The notes below the pieces were generated by a model. That model was not told the DNA's origin. It worked only from the letters and a program-made list of their open reading frames with translations, and did no database searches. From Martelella sp. AD-3 (GTDB lineage: Bacteria; Pseudomonadota; Alphaproteobacteria; Rhizobiales; Rhizobiaceae), in assembly GCF_001578105.1 (NCBI RefSeq), contig NZ_CP014275.1, positions 3,662,501 through 3,726,500 of the forward strand: a stretch of 64,000 bases of DNA, given 5' to 3'. This document shows, one piece after another, positions 50,450-59,779 of the stretch; position 1 is the first letter of the stretch; each line of letters begins with the position of its first letter. The translations under genes were made by a program, and so were the position numbers.

Positions 50450-50831
50450 ACCTGTGACCATGCGCCTCGAGCCTGCTCCGGCGCTCCAGGCGGCTCGGCG
50501 GCTGAACGCCTCCGAGCCGCCGCCCGGACCCGACCACTTCCGCGACGGCGACATGCCCATCGAAGCCTTCCGGAGGTTATGCCCGGCCCGCGACGAGGTC
50601 GAATGCACCGCCCCCCCAAAAGAATGCAGGGAGATCGCCCGGTATGAAGTCAGCAGCTATCCCCCACGGCTTCCCTGTGGCGCGCGGCACGGATGGCATC
50701 CTGCGCAATCTCTCCGGTGTTCGGAGGCGGACTGCCACCGCCTGTGAATTTCTTCGGGCGTTTCCGGAGATGCGGGCACAGCGGGACTTGCCCCTTTGCC
50801 CGTCGCGGAGGCACCCGCTCCGGAAGCCGGC
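50450..50831. other. Convergent gap with one hairpin
   Basis: No gene is recognised in these 382 bases between convergent genes. GGCGGCTCGG (50489-50498) and CCGAGCCGCC (50512-50521) form a 10-bp hairpin that may end the upstream transcript, although no T-run follows. The remaining frames are short and without features. Confidence 0.4.
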
Positions 50832-51860
50832 TTAGCCGCTGGAGCGGGCGACAAGATCAGCGCCGACCAGCATCTTTACACACGGAAGGTCGGCAGCACC
50901 GTTGATGATGTCATCGAGCAAGGCAACGGCATGAAAGCCGATCTTGCGCTTGGATACGTCAATCGTCGTCAACGGCGGATCGCTGGTGGCACTCATCGGC
51001 AGATTGTCGAAACCGATCAGCGAAACATCCTGAGGAATACCGATACCGTTCTCCCGCAAAGCCCGGGCAAAGCCGAGCGCCATGATATCATTGGTGCAAA
51101 AATAGCATTCCGCCAGCTTGCCGCCGGACGCCAAATAATCAGACGCACCGCGATGGGCGCCAGTAAAGGTCGATTCGACGGAAATGATCAGCGAAGGATC
51201 AACAGCAAGACCGAGCCGCTCCATGTTGCGGAAATAGGCGTCATGCCGCAGCTTGAAGTTGGTCGTTCCAACATGGCTTGCGACAAAACCGACCCGTGAA
51301 AAGCCGCGCGACTTGAAGCGCTCCAGCACCTTGTAGACGGCGTCGATGTTGTTCATGTTGACGAAATTCGCCTCAACGACGTCGTAAAAGGTATCAATAA
51401 ACACGATCGGCGCCCCGACGCTTTGCAGCAAGCGGATGTCCTCTTCGCTCAGTTCCGTTCCAAGAGCGATAACGCCGCTGACGCCGGCGGCCCCGGCCAC
51501 GGCTTCCGCAATCGAGGCGATGGTCTCGCCATCGTGGCTGGCAACCTCGAGCGCATAGCCTCTGCGCAGCGCCTCCTGCGACATGCCGTCGATATAATCG
51601 GAAATGAAATGGCTGTGGTCGCGGTTCACCGTCTGGCCGTGTTTGGCGATTTTCAGGAACCGCAATGTCTCCTTGACCTCGCTGGAACGGCTTCGGGAGG
51701 CGCGCGGTACGTATTTAAGGCGCGATACGGCTTCGAGAACCCGCACCCGCGTCGCTTCGGAAATCTCCCCCTTGCCGTTGAGCACAAGAGATACCGTCGC
51801 GGCTGACACCCCTGAGGCAGCTGCTATGTCGCGAATCGTGGGAATGGTCTTGGTTTTCAT
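50832..51860 (-). CDS. LacI family transcriptional regulator, DhaKL operon
   Basis: This 342-residue regulator has the LacI helix-turn-helix (about 7-30: TIRDIAAASGVSAATVSLVLNGKGEISEATRVRVLEAV) and a sugar-binding sensor domain, with the closing LIGFDNLPMSATSDPPLTTIDV. It is divergent from a sugar ABC transporter-DhaKL operon 207 bases away and surely controls it. Repeated TTTAGTRAA sites in the gap are candidate operators. The inducer is presumably the imported sugar or its phosphate. Confidence 0.93.
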   Translation of the reverse strand: MKTKTIPTIRDIAAASGVSAATVSLVLNGKGEISEATRVRVLEAVSRLKYVPRASRSRSSEVKETLRFLKIAKHGQTVNRDHSHFISDYIDGMSQEALRRGYALEVASHDGETIASIAEAVAGAAGVSGVIALGTELSEEDIRLLQSVGAPIVFIDTFYDVVEANFVNMNNIDAVYKVLERFKSRGFSRVGFVASHVGTTNFKLRHDAYFRNMERLGLAVDPSLIISVESTFTGAHRGASDYLASGGKLAECYFCTNDIMALGFARALRENGIGIPQDVSLIGFDNLPMSATSDPPLTTIDVSKRKIGFHAVALLDDIINGAADLPCVKMLVGADLVARSSG

Positions 51861-51918
51861 ATTCTCAAAATTGCTGGTTGGCGCTCAGGTTGCAACCGTC
51901 TTGTCTTCGCGCATTTTG

Positions 51919-52055
51919 TTTAGTGAATTTTAGTTGGAAACTAGGCGTATTCCATGCCTTTGAGAAGACCAAATTACGGCTTTTTCCCAAATTTAGCTCT
52001 TGATGGCGTCTCGTTCGTCTGCTAGCGTTTAGTAAAGTTATGGCAATTTAGTAAA
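51919..52055. promoter_or_regulatory. Repeated TTTAGTRAA sites before the ABC-DhaKL operon
   Basis: TTTAGTGAA (51919-51927), TTTAGTAAA (52028-52036) and TTTAGTAAA (52047-52055) are direct copies; the last two start 19 bases apart, about two helical turns. They lie between divergent lacI and the permease gene and are likely half-sites for the LacI regulator. Confidence 0.6.
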
Positions 52056-52067
52056 CGGGAGGTGCTA

Positions 52068-53054
52068 ATGCGTCGGCTGGATGGTCAGTTGCTCGTGCTT
52101 GCGGTCATGAACCTGGCACTGTTGGCAATCGGCGCCCTGATTTCGGGCGGCACCTTTCTCTCGCTTTTCAATCTGCAATCAATGGCAATACAGGTCCCCG
52201 AGATCGGCCTGCTGGCGATCGGCGTGGCGCTTGCCATGTGCGCGGGCAATGGCGGCATCGACCTGTCGGGCATCTCGCTTGCCAATCTCGCCGGCGTGGT
52301 TTCGGCAATCGTCGTGACGAGCTTTCTCGATCCCTATGATCAGCCGGTGATGTTCACCGCGACATTTGCGCTGATCGCCGTTGTCGTCGGCTGCCTTGGC
52401 GGACTGGTCAACGGGCTCCTGATCTCGTTTGTCGGCATTACGCCGATCCTTTGCACGCTCGGAACCCAAATGGCCTTCACCGGCCTGGCCGTGATCGTCT
52501 CGGGAGGGCGCGCGGTGACCGTCGGCAGTCCGGATCCGCTCTACAATATCGGCAATGGCTTCATCTTTGCCGTGCCGGTCGGCTTCATCATCTTCATCGC
52601 CGTCGCAACGGTGATCGGACTTGCCGTGCGCTTTACGCCCTATGGCAAGTGGCTGATGCTCGGCGGCTCGAACCTGAAGGCCGCCACCTTCGCCGGGTTT
52701 CCCAAGCGTGCGGTGATCACGACGACCTATATGCTGAGCGGTCTGCTCGCCGGCATTGCCGGGGTCATCATCGCCGCACGCAATGTCAACGTAAAATGGG
52801 ACTACGGCACGTCGTATCTGCTGATCGCCATTCTCGTGGCAGTCATGGCGGGGGTCCGCCCACAGGGCGGGTATGGACGCATCATCTGCGTCGTGCTGTC
52901 GGCGATCGCGTTGCAGCTCATGTCGAGCCTTCTGAATTTCGGCGGCTTCTCGAACTTCGTCCGGGATTTTGCCTGGGGGGCGCTGCTGCTCGCCTTCCTG
53001 ATCGTCGGCCGCCACGACCTGGTCAGCTATCTGATCCCGGGAGGTCGCCGCTAG
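52068..53054 (+). CDS. ABC sugar transporter permease (RbsC type), first copy
   Basis: This 328-residue inner-membrane protein has about nine membrane segments and the RbsC-type features GGIDLSGISLANLAGVV, GISFVG-like NGLLISFVGITPILCTLGTQM, and the coupling-loop region FTPYGKWLMLGGSNLKAATFAGF. The ATG at 52068 is 6 bases after GGGAGG; a GTG at 52062 is in frame. It starts an operon with a receptor, an ATPase, a second permease and DhaKL. The two permeases suggest a heterodimer, as in LsrCD. Confidence 0.93.
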   Translation: MRRLDGQLLVLAVMNLALLAIGALISGGTFLSLFNLQSMAIQVPEIGLLAIGVALAMCAGNGGIDLSGISLANLAGVVSAIVVTSFLDPYDQPVMFTATFALIAVVVGCLGGLVNGLLISFVGITPILCTLGTQMAFTGLAVIVSGGRAVTVGSPDPLYNIGNGFIFAVPVGFIIFIAVATVIGLAVRFTPYGKWLMLGGSNLKAATFAGFPKRAVITTTYMLSGLLAGIAGVIIAARNVNVKWDYGTSYLLIAILVAVMAGVRPQGGYGRIICVVLSAIALQLMSSLLNFGGFSNFVRDFAWGALLLAFLIVGRHDLVSYLIPGGRR

Positions 53055-53206
53055 TCGAAACGGGTTCGGGGCGCAAATCGCGCCGCCCCTGATCAAACGA
53101 TGCAGGTTTCAGGAGCATCGCTGCACACTCACTGTTGAGGCGCTCCGGCCGTTCGCATTCCCTCGCGTGGACGGCCATGGAAACGGAGGGAAAATTGGAG
53201 GAAAGA

Positions 53207-54220
53207 ATGAGAAAGCATTTCAAAACAGTCGCCGTCGCAACCCTTATGGCTGCAACCGCGCTCGCGGGCGCAACCGGCATGGCAGCCGCACAGGACGACA
53301 AACCCGTTATCGCCACCGTGTTCAAGATCAGCGGGATTCCGTGGTTTGATCGCATGAATACGGGTGTTGAGGAATATCAGTCCGAGCACCCGGAAGTCGT
53401 CGCCGAAGGCTACGGCCCGGCCACCGCCGACGCGGCGCAGCAGCTCCAGATCATTCAGGACCTGATCGCCAAGGGCGTCGACGCTCTGGCCGTCGTGCCG
53501 ATGGACCCGGTCGTCATCGAGGGCACGCTGAAGCGGGCCATGGACCGCGGCGTTATCGTCGTCACCCACGAGGCCGACAACCAGCGCAATACCATGGTCG
53601 ACATCGAGGCCTTCGACAACGACAGCTACGGCACCGCGCTCAACGAACGCCTTGCCGAATGCATGGGCGGCGAAGGCAAATGGACGACCTTCGTCGGCTC
53701 GCTGGGCAGCCGCACCCACATGCAGTGGGTGGGCGCCGGCGAGGAAAACGCCAAGAAATACCCCGGCATGGAGCTTGTCGATCCGAACAACGAATCCTTC
53801 GACGATGCCAATGGCACCTACGAGAAAGCCAAGGAAATTCTGCGCAAATATCCTGACATCAAGGGTTTCCAGACCTCCGCCGGCAACGACGTTCTCGGCG
53901 TCGGTCGCGCCATCGAGGAAGCCGGACTTGCCGGCAAGGTATGCCTCGTCGGCACCGGCCTGCCCGCGCCGTCCGCTCCCTATCTGGAATCCGGCGCCAT
54001 CACGGCGATCGGTTTCTGGGATCCGATGAAGGCGGGCATGGCAATGAATGCCGCCGCTCAGAAACTGCTGGCCGGCGAAGAAATCGTTGACGGCATGGAT
54101 CTCGGCGTCGACGGCTATCACAGCATCACCGTCACCAAGGGCGCCGGCGACGGCCTTCTCGCCATCGGCAATGGCATGGTCCTTGCCGACAAGGACACAT
54201 ACAAGGACGTCTACTTCTGA
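53207..54220 (+). CDS. ABC sugar transporter substrate-binding protein (RbsB/LsrB type)
   Basis: This 337-residue periplasmic receptor has a signal peptide (residues 1-26, ending MAAAQ) and the type I fold of ribose-binding proteins: VFKISGIPWFDRMNTGVEEYQ, DLIAKGVDALAVVPMDP, GSLGSRTHMQWVGAGEENA, GFQTSAGNDVLGVGRAIEEAG. Its arrangement recalls autoinducer-2 (LsrB) and rhamnose (RhaS) receptors. GGAGGAAAG precedes the ATG. A strong hairpin follows the gene. The ligand is probably a small sugar, ketose or polyol, given DhaK downstream. Confidence 0.92.
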   Translation: MRKHFKTVAVATLMAATALAGATGMAAAQDDKPVIATVFKISGIPWFDRMNTGVEEYQSEHPEVVAEGYGPATADAAQQLQIIQDLIAKGVDALAVVPMDPVVIEGTLKRAMDRGVIVVTHEADNQRNTMVDIEAFDNDSYGTALNERLAECMGGEGKWTTFVGSLGSRTHMQWVGAGEENAKKYPGMELVDPNNESFDDANGTYEKAKEILRKYPDIKGFQTSAGNDVLGVGRAIEEAGLAGKVCLVGTGLPAPSAPYLESGAITAIGFWDPMKAGMAMNAAAQKLLAGEEIVDGMDLGVDGYHSITVTKGAGDGLLAIGNGMVLADKDTYKDVYF

Positions 54221-54239
54221 TCTGTTGACCTCCCGAGCA

Positions 54240-54268
54240 GGCCGGGGCGCTTTTCGAACGCCCCGGCC
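54240..54268 (+). terminator. Intercistronic hairpin between receptor and ATPase genes
   Basis: GGCCGGGGCG (54240-54249) and CGCCCCGGCC (54259-54268) form a perfect 10-bp stem with a 9-base loop and no T-run. It probably stabilises the receptor mRNA or ends part of the transcripts, as at 26199. Confidence 0.65.
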
Positions 54269-54323
54269 ACGCGAAGCCTGGCCGACTGCAGGCATCATGA
54301 TCAATTGAAGAAGGAGCGCGAGC

Positions 54324-55868
54324 GTGTCAGGATCATCCTCGTCAGAAGAGCCTTTTCTGGAGCTGCGCGGCATTCACAAGCGCTACGGTGGCGTTCATGC
54401 GCTGCGCGGCGTCGACATGTCGATCCGTCTTGGCGAAGCCTATCATCTTCTCGGCGAGAACGGCTGCGGCAAGAGCACGGTTATCAAGGTCATGTCCGGC
54501 GCGATCGCGCCGAGTGAAGGCGCGATCATCCTGGATGGCGAGAAGCACAATATGCTCACGCCGATCCGGTCTCTCAGCGCCGGCATCGAAACGGTCTATC
54601 AGGACCTGTCCCTCATTCCCAATCTGAGCGTGGCGGAAAATGTCGCCCTCAGCGAGCAGCTCGTCATGGGCGGCGGCCGGCTGGCACGCCTTTTCGATCG
54701 TTCGCGGCTGCGGGAAACCGCGACGCGCGCCCTTGAGGCCGTCGAATTGCCGACCACCCGCGCCTTCCTGTCAACCGTCGTTTCGGACTTGCCGCTGGCG
54801 CAAAGGCAACTGGTCGCGATCGCCCGCGCCATTGCCACAAACGCCAAGCTGGTGATCATGGACGAACCCACGACATCGCTGACGCGGCGCGAGGTCGAAA
54901 AGCTGATCACCGTGGTCAACAGACTGCGAAACGACAATATCGCCGTCCTGTTTGTGACCCACAAACTCGATGAATGTTACCGGATCGGCGGTCAGGCCAT
55001 CATATTCCGCGACGGTGAATCCGTCGCCCAGGGGCCGCTCGAGAATTTTACAAAATCGCAAATTTCCGAGCTGATGACCGGGCGCGAGATCGAGGCGATC
55101 CGTTACCGAGCGGCAAAACCGCAGCCGGATGAACTTCTGTCCACCGATCGTCTTTCGGGCAGAGGCTTCGAAAACGTCAATCTGTCACTTAGGAAGGGCG
55201 AGATTCTCGGCATTACCGGGCTGGCCGATTCTGGGCGCAACGAGCTGGCCATGGCAATCTCCGGCGTGCATCCGGCAACGGGCGGGACGCTGAGGCTTGA
55301 CGGCGAAGAGCTTCATATCCGCCGTCCGTCCGACTCCATCCGCCATGGCATCGGCTATGTCCCCGAGGACCGGCTCGATGAAGGGTTGTTTCTGGAGAAG
55401 TCCATTCTCGACAACGAGATCGCTCTCGTGGTCGCGCGACTTGCAAACAGGTTTGGCGTGATCGACAACCAGAAAGGACGCGCGCTTGCCGAGGACCTTT
55501 CCAGGCAGATGCGACTGAACACGAGTGATATCGACATGCCCGTCGGCTCACTGTCTGGAGGAAACCAGCAGAGGGTTCTCATCGGGCGCTGGCTTTCGAT
55601 ACTGCCGAAACTCCTGGTCCTGCACGGACCGACAGTGGGCGTCGATGTCGGATCGAAAGACACGATCTACCGCGCCATCCAGTCCCTGGCAGAGGCAGGC
55701 ATGGGCCTGATTGTTGTCAGCGATGACCTGCCGGAACTCCTGCAGAACTGCGACCGCATCCTCGTCATGTTCGGCGGCAAGGTGGTCAAGAGTTACGACG
55801 CCGAAGCCGCCGACGAAGATATTCTCTACCGCACAATGACGGCACCCGAACTGGAGGTGGCGCGATGA
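54324..55868 (+). CDS. ABC sugar transporter ATP-binding protein (RbsA type, two domains)
   Basis: This 514-residue cytoplasmic ATPase has two nucleotide-binding domains. The first has Walker A GENGCGKST, signature LPLAQRQLVAIARAI, Walker B KLVIMDEPTTSLT and switch VTHKLDE. The second has the degenerate Walker A GLADSGRNEL usual for the RbsA family, and an intact signature LSGGNQQRVLIGRWL. It starts with GTG at 54324 after AAGGAGCG. Its stop overlaps the second permease gene by four bases. It powers the sugar uptake system. Confidence 0.93.
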   Translation: MSGSSSSEEPFLELRGIHKRYGGVHALRGVDMSIRLGEAYHLLGENGCGKSTVIKVMSGAIAPSEGAIILDGEKHNMLTPIRSLSAGIETVYQDLSLIPNLSVAENVALSEQLVMGGGRLARLFDRSRLRETATRALEAVELPTTRAFLSTVVSDLPLAQRQLVAIARAIATNAKLVIMDEPTTSLTRREVEKLITVVNRLRNDNIAVLFVTHKLDECYRIGGQAIIFRDGESVAQGPLENFTKSQISELMTGREIEAIRYRAAKPQPDELLSTDRLSGRGFENVNLSLRKGEILGITGLADSGRNELAMAISGVHPATGGTLRLDGEELHIRRPSDSIRHGIGYVPEDRLDEGLFLEKSILDNEIALVVARLANRFGVIDNQKGRALAEDLSRQMRLNTSDIDMPVGSLSGGNQQRVLIGRWLSILPKLLVLHGPTVGVDVGSKDTIYRAIQSLAEAGMGLIVVSDDLPELLQNCDRILVMFGGKVVKSYDAEAADEDILYRTMTAPELEVAR

Positions 55869-56902
55869 CATCCGTTGAAATCGAACGCAACAAAGCGCAG
55901 CAGAAGGTTGCCGAGGGCGGGTTCAGCTTCCGTCACTTCCTGAAGAACCATCCCGAACTGATCACGCTCACGCTGCTGGTGGCGATCTGCGTGATCGTCT
56001 CCGTGATCAATCCGAACTTTCTTCAGGCATCGTCACTGATCGATATCGGACGCGCCAGCGTCGTGATGGGACTGTTCGCGCTTGGCGTGTTCGTCATTCT
56101 CGCGGCTGGCGGTATCGATGTATCCTTTACCGCGATTGCCGCCCTGTCCATGTATTCGGTCACGCTCTTCACCGTGAACCATTTTCCCGGCATGCCGATG
56201 CCGCTCATCGTGTTCATCGCCACCATCGGCGGCATGCTGCTCGGTTTCGTGAACGGCATACTGGCCTATCACCTGCGGGTCCCCTCGCTGATCATCACGA
56301 TCGGAACGCAATACCTGTTTCGCGGCATCCTGCTCGCCTTCATCGGCACGGTCTGGATCATGGACCTGCCGCCGCAGATGATCGAGTTCGGTCGGGCGCC
56401 GCTGCTCCAGTTCACCAATGCCAACGGCGCGGTCATCACCCTTCCGATCTATTTCCTCGCCCTGCCCGCAGCTGCCGTTCTCACCTGGTGGATCCTCAAC
56501 AGAACCCTGATGGGCCGCGCCATTTTCGCGATCGGCGGCAACAGCGCTATTGCCGAGAGGCTGGGCTACAATCTGAAAACGGTGCAGCTCTTTCTGTTCG
56601 GCTATGCCGGCGCGCTGGCTGGCCTGGCGGGGATCATTCATGTGTCCAGCAATCGACTGGCCAATCCTTTCGACCTGGTCGGCAGCGAAATCAGCGTGAT
56701 CGCCGCGGTCGTGCTCGGTGGCGCCCGCATCACGGGCGGCACCGGCACGGTGCTCGGAACGATCCTCGGCGTGTTGCTGGTCACCGTCTTGAACAATGTG
56801 CTCGTCATGGTCGGCATCCCCAGCACCTGGCAGCGTTTCGTCATCGGCTTCTTCATTCTTCTCGCCGCTGCGTTCTTCATGGCGCAACAGCGAAAATCGT
56901 AA
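55865..56902 (+). CDS. ABC sugar transporter permease (RbsC type), second copy
   Basis: This 345-residue inner-membrane protein has about nine membrane segments, with ILAAGGIDVSFTAIAALSMYSV, NGILAYHLRVPSLIITIGTQYLFRG and the coupling-loop region NRTLMGRAIFAIGGNSAIAERLGYN. It overlaps the ATPase gene by four bases. It probably dimerises with the permease encoded at 52068. It is followed by dhaK after 28 bases. Confidence 0.93.
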   Translation: MTSVEIERNKAQQKVAEGGFSFRHFLKNHPELITLTLLVAICVIVSVINPNFLQASSLIDIGRASVVMGLFALGVFVILAAGGIDVSFTAIAALSMYSVTLFTVNHFPGMPMPLIVFIATIGGMLLGFVNGILAYHLRVPSLIITIGTQYLFRGILLAFIGTVWIMDLPPQMIEFGRAPLLQFTNANGAVITLPIYFLALPAAAVLTWWILNRTLMGRAIFAIGGNSAIAERLGYNLKTVQLFLFGYAGALAGLAGIIHVSSNRLANPFDLVGSEISVIAAVVLGGARITGGTGTVLGTILGVLLVTVLNNVLVMVGIPSTWQRFVIGFFILLAAAFFMAQQRKS

Positions 56903-56930
56903 TGCCTATTTCTCAGGAAAGCGTAGTCCC

Positions 56931-57929
56931 ATGAAAAAATTCATCAACAAACCGGAAAACGTCGTCGAGGAAATGCTGGAGGGGATCTACCTTGCTCATC
57001 CTGCCGTGACCTATGCCGCAAACGACAAGCACTGCCTGGTGACGGCAACGCCGAAGCCGGGCAAGGTCGGCATCGCCACCGGCGGCGGATCCGGTCACCT
57101 GCCGCTCTTCCTCGGCTATGTGGGCGACGGCATGCTGGACGGATGCGCGGTCGGCGGCATATTCCAGTCCCCGAGCGCCGAGCAGATGCTCGAAGTCACC
57201 AAATATATCGATCAGGGCGCCGGGGTTCTTTATATCTACGGCAATTACACCGGCGATATCATCAATTTCGACATGGCGGCGGAACTTGCGGAATTCGAAG
57301 ACATCCGCGTGACCTCGGTCGTCGGCAATGACGACGCGGCATCCTCCGTGATCGGGGAAGAGCACAAGCGGCGCGGCGTTGCCGGCATTTTCTTCGTCTA
57401 CAAGGCCGCGGGCGCCGCGGCTGCGGAAGGGCTCGACCTCGACGAGGTCACCCGCATTGCCGAAAAGGCTCGCCTCAACACCCGTACGATGGGCGTCGCG
57501 CTGTCAAGCTGCATCGTGCCGGAAATCGGCCACCCGACCTTCGAGATCGGCGAAACCGAAATGGAAATCGGGATGGGCATTCACGGCGAACCAGGCATCA
57601 GCCGCCGCGACCTCGAACCCGCCGACGACGTGGTCGACGCGCTGATGGAGCGTCTGTTTGCCGAGAACCTTTATGAAAGCGGCGATGTCGCCGTTCTGGT
57701 CAACGGTCTTGGCGGCACCCCTCGCGAGGAACTCTACATCCTCTACCGTCGTGTCGCGCAACGCCTGTCCGACCGCAACATCGCCGCCAAACATGTCTTC
57801 ATCGGCGAATATGCAACCGCGATGGAAATGGCGGGCGCCTCGATCTCGCTCATGAAGCTCGATGACGAGCTCGACCGGCTGATCGGCGCCGCTGCCAATA
57901 CACCGTTTTTTACCCGCCTCAAGGGCTGA
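56931..57929 (+). CDS. dhaK: Dihydroxyacetone kinase subunit DhaK-like protein
   Basis: This 332-residue cytoplasmic protein binds a short ketose such as dihydroxyacetone or erythrulose covalently through a histidine. His218 in MGIHGEPG is at the same position as in E. coli DhaK, and GGGSGHLPLF (residues 51-60, with His56) is the second substrate motif. It works with the ADP/ATP-binding DhaL encoded directly behind it. Alternative functions within the family are erythrulose kinases, which fit a sugar transporter context better than glycerol use. An AGGAAAG site lies about 10 bases before the ATG. Confidence 0.9.
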   Translation: MKKFINKPENVVEEMLEGIYLAHPAVTYAANDKHCLVTATPKPGKVGIATGGGSGHLPLFLGYVGDGMLDGCAVGGIFQSPSAEQMLEVTKYIDQGAGVLYIYGNYTGDIINFDMAAELAEFEDIRVTSVVGNDDAASSVIGEEHKRRGVAGIFFVYKAAGAAAAEGLDLDEVTRIAEKARLNTRTMGVALSSCIVPEIGHPTFEIGETEMEIGMGIHGEPGISRRDLEPADDVVDALMERLFAENLYESGDVAVLVNGLGGTPREELYILYRRVAQRLSDRNIAAKHVFIGEYATAMEMAGASISLMKLDDELDRLIGAAANTPFFTRLKG

Positions 57930-57940
57930 CGGAGGTTATC

Positions 57941-58579
57941 ATGGATCAGATCAACACCGAACACATGCTCGACGTCTTCGCTAGCCTTGCCGCCTTCTTT
58001 GCGGACAAGCGTGACTTTCTGATCGCGCTCGACGGCAAGGTGGGCGACAGCGATCTGGGGCTGACGATGAGCAAAGCCTTCGCCGCTGCCCATGAAGCCG
58101 TCGCCGCCGAAACCGAACCCGCCATCGCCACCTATCTGAAGGACGCCGGCATGGCGATGGCCAAGGCTGCACCTTCGACAATGGGTACATTGATGGCCAC
58201 GGGCTTTCTGCGCGCCAGCAAGGCGCTGGACGGCGTGGACGCCATCGGCACTGCGGAAATGGCCGCCTTCTGGCGCGCCTACAGCGACGGCGTCGCCCAG
58301 CGCGGCAAGGCCAAGGTGGGCGACAAGACCGTGCTCGATGTACTGGAGCCCATCGCCTCGAGCCTTGAAACCTCGGCCGCGCAGGATTTAGCCCTGCCAC
58401 AAGCGATGACCAAAGCCGTCGAGGCCGCGAGCGATGCTCTGGAAAACACCAAGACCATGGTCGCGCAGCACGGCAAGGCCGCCGCCTTCCAGGAGAAGTC
58501 GAAGGGCCTGCAGGATGCCGGCGCGACTGTCGGCCTGTTCATCATCCAGTCGATGACGGCAACGGTCCACGCGGGCTGA
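57941..58579 (+). CDS. dhaL: Dihydroxyacetone kinase subunit DhaL-like protein
   Basis: This 212-residue helical-barrel protein holds the nucleotide that phosphorylates the ketose on DhaK. The Mg-binding aspartates are Asp31, Asp36 and Asp38 in LDGKVGDSDLG, as in the family pattern. APSTMGTLMATGF (around 77) and KVGDKTVLDVLEP (around 125) are the other nucleotide-contacting segments. There is no DhaM (PTS) gene near, so ATP may be the direct phosphate donor, as in ATP-dependent kinases of Citrobacter type or LerK-like enzymes. It follows dhaK by 11 bases. Confidence 0.9.
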   Translation: MDQINTEHMLDVFASLAAFFADKRDFLIALDGKVGDSDLGLTMSKAFAAAHEAVAAETEPAIATYLKDAGMAMAKAAPSTMGTLMATGFLRASKALDGVDAIGTAEMAAFWRAYSDGVAQRGKAKVGDKTVLDVLEPIASSLETSAAQDLALPQAMTKAVEAASDALENTKTMVAQHGKAAAFQEKSKGLQDAGATVGLFIIQSMTATVHAG

Positions 58580-58663
58580 AAATACCGCAGGCTTCGACCC
58601 GCCATTGAACCCGGGCGCCAATCGCCGCGTCCGGACAGACACCCCGTTTTGAAGGAGGACGCG

Positions 58664-59548
58664 ATGAAAATTGCCTATATCGGGCTCGGAACCATGGGCC
58701 AGGGGATGGTTCACAACCTTCTCAAAGCCGGTCACGAGATCAAGGTCTGGAACCGCACCGCCTTCGATCTGCCCGAGACGCTTGCTGGCGCAGTGCGAAA
58801 GAGCACCATCGCGGAGGCCATAACGGGTTGCGAACTCGTCATGGTCTGCCTGACGGGACCGGACGCCCAGAAAGCCGTCTATTTTGGCGACGACGGCATC
58901 GTCGCCAATATTGCAGGGGGCACCATGGTCGCAGATGCAACAACAACAGATCCCGAACTGACCCGATCGATTGCAATTGCGATAGCTGAACGCAATGCCA
59001 CCTACCTTGATACGCCGGTTTTCGGAAGCAAGGGCGAAGCCTGGGCCGGAAAGCTCGATTTCGTCTGTGGCGGCGACCGAAAAGCGTTTGATCGTTTGGT
59101 CCCGGTCCTGGAACCGCTCGCAGCGACCGTGCACCATATGGGACCGCCCGGCAGCGGCGCGATGATGAAGCTCGTCGGCAATCTGCTGGTGGCGGCCCAA
59201 ATGGAGTCGCTCGGCGAAGCCCTGTCGCTCGCCCGCAAGGCCGGGCTTAACGGCGATGCCGTCATGGGCGTCTTCGACGTGACGGACTACAGTTCTCTTC
59301 TGATCCGCAATGTCGGGCGAGCAACCCTTGCCGGCGATTATGCGCCAAGCTTTTATCTGCGCCACATGCTTAAGGACACCCGCCTGGTTCGGGCCTTTGC
59401 CTGCAGCCAGGATGTTCCGGTACCGTTAACGACCCTGATCGGAGAGCTCTATGCCGCGGCCAACAACAAGGGCCTCGGCGACCTCAATGCATCCGCCATT
59501 CACGAAATGCTGTTCGAACTCTCCGGGCTGCAAAAAAGCAGCGATTAA
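58664..59548 (+). CDS. NAD(P)-dependent oxidoreductase of the 3-hydroxyisobutyrate dehydrogenase family
   Basis: This 294-residue cytoplasmic dehydrogenase has the Rossmann motif GLGTMGQGM (residues 7-15) and the family catalytic lysine in GSGAMMKLVGNLL (about 165-177). Members act on 3-hydroxyisobutyrate, tartronate semialdehyde or L-threonate. The position at the end of the sugar transporter-DhaKL operon suggests that it oxidises or reduces a sugar acid or polyol-derived compound here. GAAGGAGGAC precedes the ATG at 58664. The exact substrate is not readable. Confidence 0.88.
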   Translation: MKIAYIGLGTMGQGMVHNLLKAGHEIKVWNRTAFDLPETLAGAVRKSTIAEAITGCELVMVCLTGPDAQKAVYFGDDGIVANIAGGTMVADATTTDPELTRSIAIAIAERNATYLDTPVFGSKGEAWAGKLDFVCGGDRKAFDRLVPVLEPLAATVHHMGPPGSGAMMKLVGNLLVAAQMESLGEALSLARKAGLNGDAVMGVFDVTDYSSLLIRNVGRATLAGDYAPSFYLRHMLKDTRLVRAFACSQDVPVPLTTLIGELYAAANNKGLGDLNASAIHEMLFELSGLQKSSD

Positions 59549-59779
59549 CCGTGCCTTTGCGACGCCAAGCTCGGGCTAAGCCATACCCACCCGCATCAGA
59601 ACCTTGCTGACCTTCGTCGCGCCAAGACGGCGTATCGTGAACCATCAAGCGACAGGTTTCGGAGAAGTGACCGTACTGCAGCACCTCGCTATTCGCGTTG
59701 ATACCGCTTAAAAGGCGATCTAGGCCGTACAAATCTCGTTACGGAATTTAGAGAAACACTCCGAAAGGCTTTTAAGAGG

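Noticed and set aside
59484..59732. Minus-strand frame in the gap before the M20 gene, considered as a gene remnant
   Set aside because: It overlaps the dehydrogenase end and no domain could be named; evidence is too weak to call a pseudogene.
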